Below, piece by piece: positions 1 through 15,000 of a stretch of 64,000 bases of DNA. How positions within the stretch are numbered: position 1 is the stretch's first letter; every line of letters begins with the position of its first letter. The translations under genes were made by a program, and so were the position numbers. Source of the DNA: Mimachlamys varia (lineage: Eukaryota; Mollusca; Bivalvia; Pectinida; Pectinidae); the NCBI GenBank assembly GCA_947623455.1, contig OX392532.1:6022001-6086000 (forward strand). The letters run 5' to 3'. Below the pieces are notes generated by a model that was given only the letters and a program-made list of their open reading frames with translations, searched no databases and had not been told where the DNA came from.

Positions 1-62
1 ATATCATGGATATTGCTGATTTGGCGCTTATTGAAAAAATTCGTGATTCTGTTCTAAACGAA
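1..62 (+). CDS. Gene A, first visible exon (partial)
   Basis: An open stretch reading MDIADLALIEKIRDSVLNE from position 6 ends at a consensus donor (gtaagt at 63). It ends in phase 0, matching the phase 0 start of the exon at 2555, so the two join without a frame break. The ATG at 6 is not followed by a signal peptide, so this is more likely an internal exon cut by the window edge than the true start. Confidence 0.6.
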
Positions 63-3000
63 GTAAGTTTGATGCTTTCATGAACGACATGTACTACTCT
101 AAGGATCATGACAGTCACGACAACTATAAAAACCTCAGTTCTAACTTTGAGGGAGTGAAATCGATTTGACTCAAATTGACATGGCAACTGTCGTCTATGA
201 AAAGAAGACGCTTACTCTTCCAGAACATCTGGTCGTATTCTCTTGTACTTTTTCAAGCGACGCCTTGTAAAAATGTATTTGTTCATATATATTGCCCCTG
301 ATTATGGTTATGTTGATGCTATGGTATTCTCTAAATTGTTTTTATTGTTTCATTTATTCATTTATAAGGTAATAGATTTAAGTTAAACTAACTTAACATT
401 TTCAGTCATCCTAAAGATGGACAATAGATTTAGAATCCGATTTAATGTTTTCATTCTCATTGACTTACCTGCCAGATGGTTATATGCTATGATGTGTTGT
501 CGTCGTCCATCTTCCTAAGAATTGGATGATATAGGGAAATGATATCTGGTCAGTACGTGTAGGTACCTGGGTGTGTTATAAAGTTTACCTCAAATAATTG
601 ACCTTACCAATATTAAAAGTCACAGAGGGCATATATATAAAAAAAAAATCCCTTTTTTCTCTCAATTACAAGAATGCCCATAGTATTGATACTTTACTGG
701 CAGATACCTAGCATGAAGTAGTATATAGTTTTCTCAATTATGTAAACTTGACCTGCTTTCAAGGTCACATGAGTCAAACATGTGTGAAAGCATTTTAAAA
801 TCTTCTTTTCAATAATAAAAATGCCAAGATTATTGATACTTAGTCCGTTGTTTTCTGATATGAAGTAATATAATGCTATCTCAAGCAATCGAACTCGATC
901 TACTTTCAAGTTCAAAGGAGTCTTATAATAAGAACATAAATCCAAGAATACTTGCAAGATGTTGTATAAAGGTTCCTCAAACAATTGACATTAACCTACT
1001 TTCAAGGTCATCTTGGTAAAAAGTCATGTAATAAACTTTAAAAATCTTCTTTTCGAAAACGAAAGGTCCCAGACTAATTAGCCTGAAGGTTCCTAGCATA
1101 AAGTTGTATGAGTTTTCCTTTACGATGGAACGCAAGTTTTATGCTTGTCATCTTGATCTCATCGAAAAATATTCTGTATTTTTGTGTGTTATGAAGATGG
1201 ACGTTTTTGAGTGTGCTTGTTAGTGTGTTTACTTGTTGTGATGACAATGATGACTCTGTTCTCATTGTGGGATTGATGCTTACTTGGATGTGACCAAGAT
1301 TTACATGCCGGGTGTCGTTGATGAAGCAGAAGACGCTTACTCTTCCGGAACACCTGGTCTTATTCTCTTCTGCTTTTACGAGAGTTTCCATGTAAATCTT
1401 TCCTTTGTTCCTATTTTGCCCCTAATTTAATCGATTTTGAGTTATGATTATGGTTTTGTCGACGCTTTGGTATTCTCTGATTTTTTTTATTTATGGCATT
1501 ATAAAGCAAAATTCGGTAGAATCAAACACCAGAACACAAGTTAAATCACTGAGTCAAACGTTTGAAGTTGTCCATTAATAAATATTTTGTTATGACATTT
1601 TGAAGTAAAATTTGTTGAAATTTGATACGAAGTAAACTAACTTAAAGTCAAGCTTACATGGTTAAAGTGTTCAATCGGATTTGACCATTAAGGCCATAGC
1701 TAAGGGAGTGTGGGTGTTTGGAGATATATAACCGTATAACATTATACTTGCTGATCTGTTTGTATTCGAGTTCAAACTTGGCACGGTACTTAATATACAC
1801 ATTTTCGTAGTACACGATTTGAAATTATACAGAACTACTTTAATTTTACTTCTAAATTAATAAATTAAAGGGGTTTTACGCACCTGACCCTTCTGTATCT
1901 ACATCAGTTTAGAAATTTGGGATTCCTACCTTTTGGCCCCTAGCATCACTGAAGAGTCCTAGGAGGACGAAACAGCTGTATGATGCAGTTTAATTCATTT
2001 TTTCGGCAGACTGTATCAATAACTAAATTCAAGAGGTGCAGCATATGTGTGTGTTACGTAATCTTTATGATAATTGCGGTATAATGACACGATTGCAAAG
2101 TTATGCGCACTAGTAAATCGATAAGGATCATGGATCTCTTGTCTACGTATACACTGCCATTAAAAAGTTCTAATACATCTGTTCTGAAAACACTTTGAAA
2201 TTGAGCAAAACACAATTTTCAAGTATGTATTACTACTAATATTTGTATATTATAATTAACTGCATACGATGTTGTCTTATTTTTCAACTGCATGTATGTA
2301 TGGTTTTATTCCTTTTCTAACATTATCAAAAATAGACCCTTCCCTTGACCCTCTCTGCATCTGCCAGGTCTTAGGCATTTTTAAAATAAAATGCCAATTG
2401 TCACTGATACGTGGACTGTCTTGAGTAAATCGCATAGTTCTGTTAATCTTTTGTTAGCTAATGGCTTTATATGTACACAACGTTTGTAACCAAACTTTTG
2501 GATGGCAGTGTATATCTAGCAAAACATAGACCTTTTTTTGTTATTTTGTTACAGCTTTTCAAAAATCCAGTAAATTTTCTAGAGGTCGTTGGAAAAGAGT
2601 TTCAAGACCGATTTGACCTCTGTATCCATGTGTTTATTCCAATACCACCGCTGAACATTGTCTTTTTCAACCAGTCACACAATTTCCTGGTTGGACCGGT
2701 TCCATTGAATCTAGGTGTGTATTAACACGTCTTCATGTTAGTAATGTTCCTAGCGTTAGGTAAATGCACTATAGACTATTTTAATAACATATTGTATTTC
2801 TGATTATCAAACTTTCAATAAATCGTCGTGATTATAAGTTTTTTCTTAAGCTGCATTAATTCTTCATTATTACAACCTGTAAATGCATGATATATACATA
2901 TTACATTCTTTGAGTATGATTGAAATTAACAGGAGCGTGATATCATATTATACGTAAAATTCCGTTTAAAAACAACATATAATAACACTGTTTAATTCGT

Positions 3001-6000
3001 TAGAGTTGTAAAACGCCTTAATGTATACACCTATAACTACCGCCACTTAAACGCTTATACATATTTATATTGACATAATTGGATATTTTATACATAATTC
3101 ATATCTAGAATGAGTATAAATCTGAAGATGTAGAATTTTCCTGTTTTTACGAATGACGTTTTGATGTCTTACAATAATCAATTTATTACACCATATCCAA
3201 AAGTTAGCTAACATTTTAATTAACTTTTAACATTTATGTTTATTAAAATAAAGTTGAATATGATGATACTTTTACGATAAGTAATGCATTACCCTACCAT
3301 TTTGCAATGTCCTAAATCTTATTCTTTCATAGAGTTTGGTGCCGGAGGTGAACTTGGCTTGAATATCAGTCTAAAAGTGTGTTTCCTTAGCATGGTTGCA
3401 AGGGTAAGGTAGTCTGTGATTTTTTTCTTTCAATGGTTATAGGAAACAATCAAACGTACTTCTTACTTTTTACAAAGCCTTGGACAATCCCGAATTGGAA
3501 TAAAACTAGAACGTATACATTTTTTTAAAAATCCTACCAGTCGAACGAGACCGGAATAGACCGACCGGAAAGAGTTAAATTAAAACCTTGCATGTAAAAT
3601 ATTCTACTCGCACCATTTCTAATTTAAGAACCATTAGAACTGTAGTCCGGAAAGCTCGATTGCAACTCCATGAAATAGTACTATTAGAATTACCAAACGA
3701 ACACCAACAAACAAAAAGAGATCATATCAGCGCATCTCCAGATTTAGAACATATTTACATTAGAAATATATGGAACGCATAATACAACCAGCATAACAGC
3801 ATATTGTTTTCGTTTTTATTGTTTAATTTGGAAACGATTTTTCGTAACTACAATAATACCAGTATTAAGCGGTCCTAAAAAGGACCGACACAAATTGGCT
3901 GCTCAAGACAGGGGTCTACTAAAACTAGGGTTTCAAGAATATAACACTGAATAGTATTTTCCATCGGGCTGACCACATACTGACGGCTTATTTCAGGTGA
4001 TCTGTCAAACAGATTTGACTGTATGTTCTAAATGGTGCTTATAGATATATCTGAACGATAACGTTTCGTATTTTGCAAAGTGTTCTTCCTTATGCGGATA
4101 CAACTTGAAACAGTCTTTTGCTAAAAACTATATTTTACAGAGATAATCTTGTATTTGTTGCGTTTGCGCAGATTATCGTTACGCCTGGAGTCGAGGGCAG
4201 TGTTTGGGGAACAGCAGCTATTAACTTGGGATTTGCGAGGGGAGGAATCAAGCTTCTTGGTTATCTATTGGATACCAGATTCCCTGTGACCGGAATTATA
4301 GCCTTTAGTAAATTTCCATTGGACGTCACGTATGTTTCAGTATAATATTGTCATTCATCATACATTTTCTAAACGTTGATTAACCAGTTATAACTAAATT
4401 GTAAAAGAAATGAGATAGTATTTCGAAAATAAAAATTGAAAAAGACCTTGTGTAGACATTTTACATAGACCGGGTATATTTCACAAAATATGCAGCGTGT
4501 ATATCACTGTCAACGTATATCAAAAGAATTTGCGATTTGTTGCATCATTTAACGTATTACTGAAACGCGTTTTATTGTTGCTTTTATTTTCATTTACAAC
4601 AGAGCGAAGATGGATCTCATTCTCGTACCGTTAAAACTGGATCTAAGAGGCTTCGCTGAGCTGAATCTTTTATTTAAGAGAGTAACTGTATTTGATGCCA
4701 GTATATGGTCCTACACATCACCAACAATACTTCGAAACATATTCACGACACCAATTACAGTAGCCGATTCTTCTCCGCCAGTATTCCTTACCAACTCTGT
4801 GAGCTCTCGCAGAAAACGTGAAGGTCCAAAAGGGTGCTTGCTGGAACAGGTTAAAAACAGAACTTCACTTGATCCTGCATTTAAACTTGAGATATCTGCG
4901 TCGGACGAAACAAGTGAAGTAAAATTACTTTATTCTGTTGGTACACAACATGGCGGTGCCGATGTTGTCGACTGGACAGAAATGGGTGGTGCGTCTCTCG
5001 TAGTCCCTACCAATGACTTGCCAAGCGGTGTACCCCTTTACTGGACTGTAAAGGCTAGAAATACTCAAGGCTTAGAAGCGTTTTCTTACTGTATGCTTTC
5101 AACATATGATACTTCGATTCCAGATGGTAGGATCGACCCTTCCTATCAATTGTCCAGCCACCCCAACAAAATAAGCGGCACTGTGGTTGTAATTGATGAT
5201 AGTTCATTGGAAGGACCCCATGAAAAGGCTGTTGGTTTTAGTTCTGGTCAATATGGCAGCGAATTCGTAACTTGGGACAATCTTGATATTGACAAGACCA
5301 CTATCAGGGATGGAGTTGACACAGATCTAAAGTACTTCAGCGTACCTCGAGATGGAAGATTGACGGCTCTGAATTTCAAAACGGCTAAAACGCGCACTGC
5401 GGAAGAATGTGCCGGACTATGTTTGGAATATCCCATAAAGTGCGTGTCATTTGACTATGAATACCATTCGGAAACTTGTGACATGCACGAGGTCGTAGAA
5501 GGGCCACGCGCTTCGCTAAGGCTAAGCGGAACATATAAGAACTATGAACGGCTAGGAATAGGGCATACCTCGTACGTTCTCTATGATCATTTAGATTTGC
5601 AACACGCTACTGTGTATTACATCAACGCTAAAGTGACCAATGCGTTGGGTTACAACGCTTACATCACATCCTTAGGTACAACTGTGGATTTCACGCCGCC
5701 GTTCACAGGTCCATTGGGGAAAGCCGCCGAGGTCCAAATGCATGCGAGTCGGTGTTCAGCAGCTGTGACCCAAAGATGTGTTGAGGTTACCTGGAAGGAA
5801 AATCACAAGTAAGTCAAGTAACAGACGCAATCGGTTTTTATCAACAAACAACTCTATAAACTATATTGATGCTTGTTATAATCAGTAATATTGTAAGTGC
5901 TAATCTTCTATCATGCTATTTGGAGCATGGAAATAGGATGTATTGTTTTGTAATGGGGAAGCTAAAAATGTAACAAAACATGACATAAACTATAAAATGA

Positions 6001-9000
6001 GAATATTTGATACCTTCTTGTGATGTTTAAGGGTAATCGTCGATGACAAGGACTCAAGAACAGTGTTTAATGGACATAAACCTGTACAGGATGTCATATA
6101 CACCATCAACAATCATCTTGCTTCAGGTAAATTTGGTCATTTTTTTCAAATGCGGCATTGATTTAATTGTTAAACTATCTTCTTTTGCTGTAGTTGAAAA
6201 GTATTTTTCCTTGTTGTGTTTTACCTATACAAGCATAAGTTATTGCCCAACATATTTATACATCTCTTGTAATTTCAAAGCGGTTACTATTAAGAGCATA
6301 TTCTGATTTTTGTATTTACAGTAAATTTTGACGGTTTCCATGACGATGAGAGCGGTATTTGGGGATATACCTGGATGGTTGGAGAATCAGTATGTGGCCA
6401 GGATATTGTAAAAGAATCTGATCCTCATAAACAATACTCAAGTAAGAATTACTGGACAAACAACGGTTATGAAAAGAACCTTCACCTCCAAGATGGTCCA
6501 TATTACGTCACAGTCAGAGCAATCAACAACGTTGTATTCGGCGGTGCACTTGTAACTACAGTTTGTCATAGCACGCCGTTCACGGTTGATACGACTGCAC
6601 CAATATTCACCAAAGTCCTTGATATATTTTATGACGAGGACTTTGATATTCTTGCGGTTTATTTCAATGCTTCTGACCAACTTTCGCATCTTGCAAGGGT
6701 GGACTTTGGACTTGGAAAGACAAAACACGATGTTTCAATTCGCGGGTATGAATTACAAACATACATCACGAGGGATGAACCATTTGTAGCTGTAGAACAC
6801 CTCGGTCTTGGTCACGGAGTTCCCGCCTGGCTACGACTGAGAGCAGTCAACAATGGTAATGTGTTTTAATGGAACCTTTCTGATAGTATTGTCCTCGAAA
6901 AGACAATATCAGTATGTGCGGAAAGAACGGTGAATATCATCAATTAGGTGAAGCATATATCTTTAGGAACAACGACATCATACACAAAATGAGCTTTATT
7001 GGCTATATGTAACAAGACCGTGCCTCGTTCAGGCGGGTTACCAAGCTGTGACAGAGTAACTTTGTCTTACTGTAATATTTTGGTAAATGCACATAATGTG
7101 TAGCTTTTATACTAGCCGAACTAAGTTCCGATAAACTTGTGTATTAACTGATATATATTGATTCAATTTGTTCCACTTTAAGTTGGCCTGCACACTGCAC
7201 GGCATGGAGACGAGCAAATACTGATCGACCTAAGCCCGCCCAACGTTGGCTTGGTACTTGATGGAAACAAACTTGATACAGATGTAGACTATCAGGCCGA
7301 CACGTCAACGATGTGCGCCGAGTGGGTCAGGTTCTTCGACGAGGAGTCTGGTATCAGGGAGTGAGTATTACGTGTATATGTGATCCCCTATAGATAAACT
7401 GGTGCCCCACAACCTTCCTTAAGCTTATTGTGATGTTTCTCCTCTTATCTCTTTTTTTTTTGTTTTTTTGGTACAAAAAATACAATTAATACAAGGAAAT
7501 AATAGGCTAACACGAAAAGTTTGATCATTTATGCTAATGTTCGCGATCAAATATTTATATCATCAAAACAATACATATTTTGTGTGTTGCACGATCATAC
7601 AGCTATGTATGGGGCGTCGGAACTACACCTGGGATGGATGACGTAGTGAAGTACCACAACCTGACCCACCATTACAAGCGTTCGTGTGTCGGTGATCTGA
7701 CCCTGCGTCACAATACGACCTACTACTCAACAGTGAAAGCTTATAACGCGGCACTCAACTCAAAAGTTAGCACCGGCACTTCAGACGGAGGTAGGTTTTG
7801 ATTCAGTGATGATGTACAAATAGACCTGTTCAATGACATTTTGGTAGTGCTATTAGACAAGTGTTCTCGTCCGATTGACATTTGGTAATTTTCTAGTTCT
7901 TTACAAAGCCATATAATTATATTTGTTGTAGAAAAATGATAAATTGTCGAATCCTTTTCCGATCTCCGAAAATGTGTAAGCATCAATAATATCAGATAAT
8001 AGTCTACATATATTGCAGGTAACATCAAGCAATCAGTTTAAATAATGTATAAAAATGTTTTGCGACCTCTCTAATAGAACTGGAATTCGAAAACAATGCA
8101 TTTTTGGTTTAAACATCAGTGACACATCGTTCTATCAAAATATTAGCGCGATATTGTTCCAAGTATAACGTGTCTTTTATATTTCAGTCCTTATTGACAA
8201 CACCCCTCCCATGCATGGGGTAGTTTGGGACGGAGGCAACTTGGGAGAGGATATTAGTTTTTCATCTGAAACGGCTACAAAATCATGTAACTGGAATAAT
8301 TTCACAGATCCTGAGAGTTTTATTTCGAAATATGACATTTCGCTGTACATTAATAGGGAGCACATACAGACTTTTAAAGTCATTGATCACACTCAGTTTA
8401 CGGAAAGATCCATTACCTTGAACCACAGGGATGAAGTAGAATTTGTCGTGACTGCTGAGAATGGGGCGGGGCTTACAGTCGATGTGACGTCAGACGGATT
8501 TCTGGTTGACCACACGACACCCGTGATGGACTACATTCATGACACAAAGAGTGGAAAACGCTATCAAAGTTTCAATGATCACTTAGATGCTTCTTGGTTA
8601 TTTAACGATATTGATTCCGGGATAAAGGAATATAGATATTTCATAAACAAACACCACCAGGGGAGTAAACACAAATCTTGGCCACTGAATGGTGCTTATG
8701 CAACAACAGATCCGTCCATGAACGACGGATCAGTACAACTGGAAATTGATCAATTAGGTTTGGTAAATGGTGTAAAGTATTCAGTTGTTGTGACAGCCAT
8801 AAACAATGCTCTTCTATCAACCTCACATGAGTCGTATGGGGTAATAGTTGACGGAACAGCGCCTGTAGTGACGAAGGTAAGAACATAATACGCCTAATAT
8901 ACCTAATTATTTTTCTCTATCTAATGTACAACTTATATAATTAATATATGCTTTTAAAATGTTCAACATAAAACAGTCTGATAACTTTATCCCCCAACAA

Positions 9001-12000
9001 AACATGTCACTTAACGCCAGCTTCCTATGTTTTGTTAACAAACACTTTATTTCTATTTTTTGGTAACTCTAGGTACATATAGGACTTCCAAAAGAGGACG
9101 AGGAGGTTGATGAGTTGAATAGAGTATTACACTTTGATTCTAATACTTTAACAGTAAGTTGGGTTGGCCAGGATCCAGAGAGTGGAATTGACAAAGTGTA
9201 TTTAGGTATAGGAACAGCACCAGAAGCTCTATCGATTACTGGGGACTTCGTAGAATTCGAAGGAACTGAGAAGATATTAACAGTAAATGACCTTCAACTA
9301 GAAATATTTTCTGACTCCAGTAAAGTATATTATGTATCCGTTAAAGTTATCAACGGTGCAGGACTGGTGTCTAATACAGTGTCATCTAAACTAATTGTTT
9401 TGCTTAAAGCAAACGTCCCTGGCCAAATCTTTGATGGCAGAGAGGAACTCGTCGATGAGGATTATACAATAGACAGAGCTTCATTAGGCGTTACATTTGC
9501 TGGATTTGAAAGTGAAGCTTGTGGCATTAGAAAGTATGAATGGGCGATCGGTACTGATGCATTCAAGTCGGATATTTTACCTTACACTGGATATGGACTT
9601 ATGGTACACAACACTTCACATGGACATGCCCAGATACATATGGATTTCACAGAAGGAGAAACGTATTACGTCACTGTAAGGGCACAGCCGGGACACAACT
9701 GCCACGAAGAGTACATAGTGTCATCGTCCGACGGAATAAAACTGGATACATCCGATCCTGATATCCATTATATAGGACCGAAACCGGGCGACATCCACTA
9801 CATACACTATGGAAATGTCTACTACCAATCATACATCGATTCCCTAGATCTTATATGGAACGTTTCGGATGATTCTACTGTCGGAATGATGTCTGTCTCT
9901 GCCGGAAGTCTTCCATTGTTATCTGATTTTAGTTCAACTCAAGAAGTTGACACTCTGGGGACACCAGCAGGTTTCGTTTCACCTGCTTCAGGTTTATCAA
10001 CTTTTCTGACGCTTGAATTAGAAGACATGGCTGGAAATAGAAAAGTCATGACCACTGATCCATTTATTGCTGACATTTCGCCGCCTGTGATTCGATCTTT
10101 GATATGCACCGAAGCTGTATCGATAGAAAGATCTCTTGTGGCATGTTCTTGGGAATACGTTAAGGAGGAGGAGAGTGTCGTGAAATCACTGACAATAAAC
10201 ATATTCTCTCAAAACAACAAGCTACCGATGCAACGGGACATGACCAAAGGCAGGCGAGAATTTTCCATTGACGTGATAGGCCTTTTAAATGCAAAGAAAG
10301 AAATTTCAGTTGAACTTACCATTTCTAACATACTCTCTCAAAACACCACTTATGTTCGATCAGTTATAGTGGACACTACCCCTCCTTCCTCTTTGGACGT
10401 GAGAGTGGTAACGAAGTTGTCTTCGGAGGAGACTTTACTTCACCAACGCTGCCAAATCCCCCAGTCATTTGTTGAAGTATTTGTAGAAAACGCTGCAGAC
10501 GAAGATTCTGGAATTGAAAAGTGAGTGCATTTTCTATCTTTTCATTGGTGTAATCATTTGGTAGCTTTTAACGTTGTTTGCAAATATAGGGTATGCTTAA
10601 ACTCGCTGTCTAATTTGTTTTCGTCAAAAAAGCTCAAGGAAAAAGTTGACATTTCAAAATGGTAGCCTGTTTAAACATATTTGCATTGTTTTGGAGCTTA
10701 TTCGGGTAGTTAATATGAGAGAAAATGACTATTTCATTATGTGTGTATGTAGGATAGGGATATTCCACCCTCGGGATCACAAAATGTGGTAAAACCCTCG
10801 GCAAGCCTCGGGTTTCACCACATTTTGTGACCCCTCGGGTGGAATACCCCTATCCTATATACACGCATATGAAAGAGTCTTATAATATTATCAAATGTAT
10901 GTATGTACAATTGAAGTCCGTCTTTCTGAAAGATTACATAATTTTGAAAGTATAGTGTTTTATCTTGTATTGGCAGCAGTTATAACTTTGCCAATAGAAG
11001 TTAGCACAATATAAACACAGAAAATAGTATAACATTTTGCAATTTTGTATGACAGTAGACTTTCCTTTCTTAGATTTATGCCAGGTATGACAACATTACT
11101 GCCGCTGCTTTTAAAAGGAATGACTCCGTTACGCAATGGGTTTAAATAAAATTGAGACTTTCCATGAAAACAATCTTAATTCTCGTGCAAATATCTTTGC
11201 TTTGAATAGGTCACCTGACATAAAATATGTACAGCATCAGCATGGTTCGGAAATTTTCTAGAGCATACTTTTTTCTTATTCATTAAACTGCCAGAGTTCA
11301 GTTATCTTTTGTTAATTATAAATAACAATACACACCAAAATGTTGGAGCAGTTTCAACTCGTAACTAAAACAATAATTACAATATATCGGACCCCCAAAA
11401 TAAGGCACCAAGCCAAAAGGAAAGGAATCTTTTCATGTCATTTCAAATATTTTGTGATTGACCCAAAACATAATTGTATCTTTAAATTGACCTCAGTTCG
11501 ATTTCAGTTACTCATTTTATTCCTTATGTGCGGGAAAAGTGTACGGCAACCAATTTTACGGGGTAATTGTTTAATTTACAATGCTTTGTTAAATGAAGTT
11601 CACATCTGCAATTATTTAATATGATTGTAAATGATCTCAACTAAAAACATCCTAGAGAATCTAGCACAAACGTTGAAAACACAAAGAGCCACTTTTGTGT
11701 CTCGAAGTTCAAACACAACGCGGCACATGTAAACAAAATAAAGTCATTTGAATGTTCACGTTGCAACAAACAACAACAGCGTACAACAATGTACATGTAT
11801 GTAACATATGAATACACAAATGAGCTGCAGTCTGGGTGCAGCGTACTCTTTGTACGGTTCTTAAATGATTTCTGCATCAATCGTTGCATCTATTCTAATT
11901 GCTTTATTGAATTGTTATAACTTATAAATGAAAATAGAAGTTTTGATTTGAGATAGGACGCATATGGTAGGTACACTAGGTAGTCAGCAGGATATTAACA

Positions 12001-15000
12001 TGTCGTTTCAGTAATTTGCTATTAAAGACATTCTTATCGATTGTCAATACATACTTAATAATTTGGTCAACTACACGGGAATGTTAGGGATCATGTGCAT
12101 GCAGGGAACTTTTCTGACGACATTTTGTTTTCCATGATGACCAGGTCACAATAACCAAGTTCTTGATGAAAACTTGATCATGACGACTTCCTCTAAACAC
12201 ATAAACCGATTTCAATGGAATACGGGATAAAAGGGATTAGATATGAGTAGATATATTGGCAGATTTTGATATCAGAAATTTAGGCTGCCATGGTAACAAG
12301 GTAACAATAAACAGGCTTTGTGGGAACATTTGGCCCAGACAACTCCTCCTTAACCAGTAAACCAATTTCAGTGAAGCTGCACAAGTATGTTAGGTACCAT
12401 TTGTAGACATGCATGCATGTAAGCAAACGGTACCGTGATTATATCTTAATCTTGGCTCTGCCATTGGCTAGATTATACCAGCAGTGATAAGGAGGTAACT
12501 GTTTTGCTTTCCATTGATTTATTTGTTCTGTACTTGTTGGCATGTATATGCAGCGGTTGCTACATGAAGGTGTGGTAAAGCAAAAGAAGAATACCTCAGC
12601 ACCAGTGTTTGTCTCAATGTCATCATATACAAATATCTCCCATGTCTATATTTCGTCCAATTAAGTTACTTTATTGACGGAATAGTTGACCCCGGTACAA
12701 TGTCGATTTCATTTGTGTAGTACTAACATACAGCGTTAATTAAGTAGAATAATTTTCCATCTGTGTATTATGATGTATTACTTTTCAGTTTATGTAATTA
12801 TATATGTATGAATGTATATGTTTATCAGGTTGGAAGTTGCAATTGGTTCATTGCCGGGACACTACGATATACATCACTACTTAGCTGTGCCTTTGTCGGG
12901 CCAAGTCTTCTTCGGAAATCTTGACCTCGGTCATGGAGATATGTTCCATGCGACGGCTAGGGTGACGAACAAAGCGGGCTTGTCTAAAATGTTTTACTCG
13001 GACAGTGTAACAGTTAGTGTTAGGCCGATATTGACCGTCGGCGATGGAGCTCCAGAGGCAGACGAAGATTACCAAAGTGATCTTAACATAATTAGAGGAT
13101 TCTGGCGTTTCTCCGATACATGCTCGATCGATATGGTGAAATGGAGAGTTGAAGATCTCTTGGGAAATGTTATTAAAGAGTTTGAAGATGTTGCTGAAAA
13201 CGCGTTCCTATTCTATAATGACGAGTTTAGCTTGAAGAATGGATTTACTTACATCAACATAATAAAGGTTAGAGATGCGTTAAATCGAACATTCACGTCA
13301 GCGTCTGACGGTATCACAGTACGTATTCAACCCCCTAACCCCGGTGATGTCCGCGACGGTTTGTATGACGACATCAGCTATCAGCAAAGCATTACAGAAA
13401 TCTCCACCAACTGGGATGTCTTCGGTGACGGGACGGGGGATCCTACACAAACAATTCGCTACTACGAAGTTGCTATAGGTGATGACCATCGATATCCAAA
13501 ATCCAGATCGAATATTCACTTTTATTTGAACGTAGGTTTAAATCGATCGCACACTTTCCGTAATTTAAATTTAACTGCCAATGATGTCACGTACTACGTA
13601 ACGGTGAGAGGTACCAGCGTCGCTGGTAGTCAAGAAGAAGCGTCCTCTAATGGTGTTAAAGTGGGATACAATGATCAAATTATTGCTGGGCTGATCGAAA
13701 CGCCAGCTGTTCAATCAGATACTTCGAAAATAATCGCATCCTGGTCGGAATTTAAGTCCGATATAGGCATAAAAGAATACCTTGTAGGTGTCTGTAGCAG
13801 TTATTTCAAATTAAATTTATCTATTAACGTAAATGAAACAACACCATGTGAAGCAATTCACGGCTTCTTTGAGTTGTTAGACGAGAAGCCTATGTCAGCA
13901 TACGGACTGAATACTCTCGTCGTGCTGAAGAATCTTCAACTCAAACACGATCACTCCTACTACGTTATTGTTATAGCTGTCAACGAGGCCGATATGTGTC
14001 GTTCGATAACGTCATCAAAAATTGTTGTCGATACCACACCACCAGATCTTACATCCACAGTTTTACAAATTGGAAAAGAAACAGATGACAAAAAAGATGA
14101 TATATTTGTCGATAACCGTGAACATCTCTATATCTCTTGGGAAAACGTGACAGAAAACGAGAGTAGCATTGCTTCGTTTGAAGTGTCCTTATACCAGATG
14201 AGTGATTGTTCATCGAAAGCTGCTTCCCAAGAGTTCAAGATCGACTCCGTTGTGGTTACAGCCGACACAAAAATCACTATGTATCAGTTGGTGCTTTTAC
14301 CTAAAGTATTCTATTTTATAGAAATAATCGCACTCAATTCTGCTGGTCTGAAATCGTCGATCATCAGCTCTAGGTTCCGCTTAGACGACTCCGCGCCTTT
14401 CAAAGGCGTTGTAAAAATAACTCCAAACTGGTTTACTGCGTCTACGTTTCAGTCGTCGAAAGAAATGATTACATCGTGGATTGCTATCACGAGGTCAATA
14501 GAACAACATGTTTGTCCGAATCAAAGAGTAATTTTCCCAAGCCGAATGTCGGCAGATCTAACTTGGGGAAAGATGACCGGATTGTACAGTCCGGAATTTG
14601 TAACGTTTGCTGAAAACAAAGCTACACTTACTGTTGGCTACAACACCGCTTTAACCAACATTCTTAGAAGTGGAATGGAAAGCAAGCGATTATCGATATC
14701 CTCAGGAAATTACACGGTATCGTTGAAGGCGGCAAGTGGCTTAAACATCATCACGGTTATTTCTTTTGCGTCGGAAGCTGAACTCTTCCCAAAGAATTAC
14801 ACCCTGCCAAACAGAACATCTATTGATGAAGTCTCCTTCAATCTGACGATCTCCGAAGACAATTTAGAAGATGGGACTAACTATTCCACCACAGAAGGTC
14901 CTGTTTTAACAACATCAACCTATGCCTCTACACTTTCAGGCATCTCACCACCAGCGATAAACCTTACAAATTACAACCATGGAGAGCTTCCAAATCCAGA

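Larger units (their letters stand above)
63..2554 (+). other. Gene A intron, repeat-filled
   Basis: A 2.5 kb intron. It holds two minus-orientation copies of the 'gaataccaaagcg' dispersed repeat (181-345, 1135-1485), diverged ~150-bp units at 590-1120, and a minus copy of the 290-bp SINE-like repeat (1778-2067). No further exon was found in it. Confidence 0.6.

Noticed and set aside
11340..11889. Open frames in the 2.3 kb gene A intron
   Set aside because: No similarity to the flanking repeats, AT-biased, and exon 11 joins exon 12 perfectly without them.
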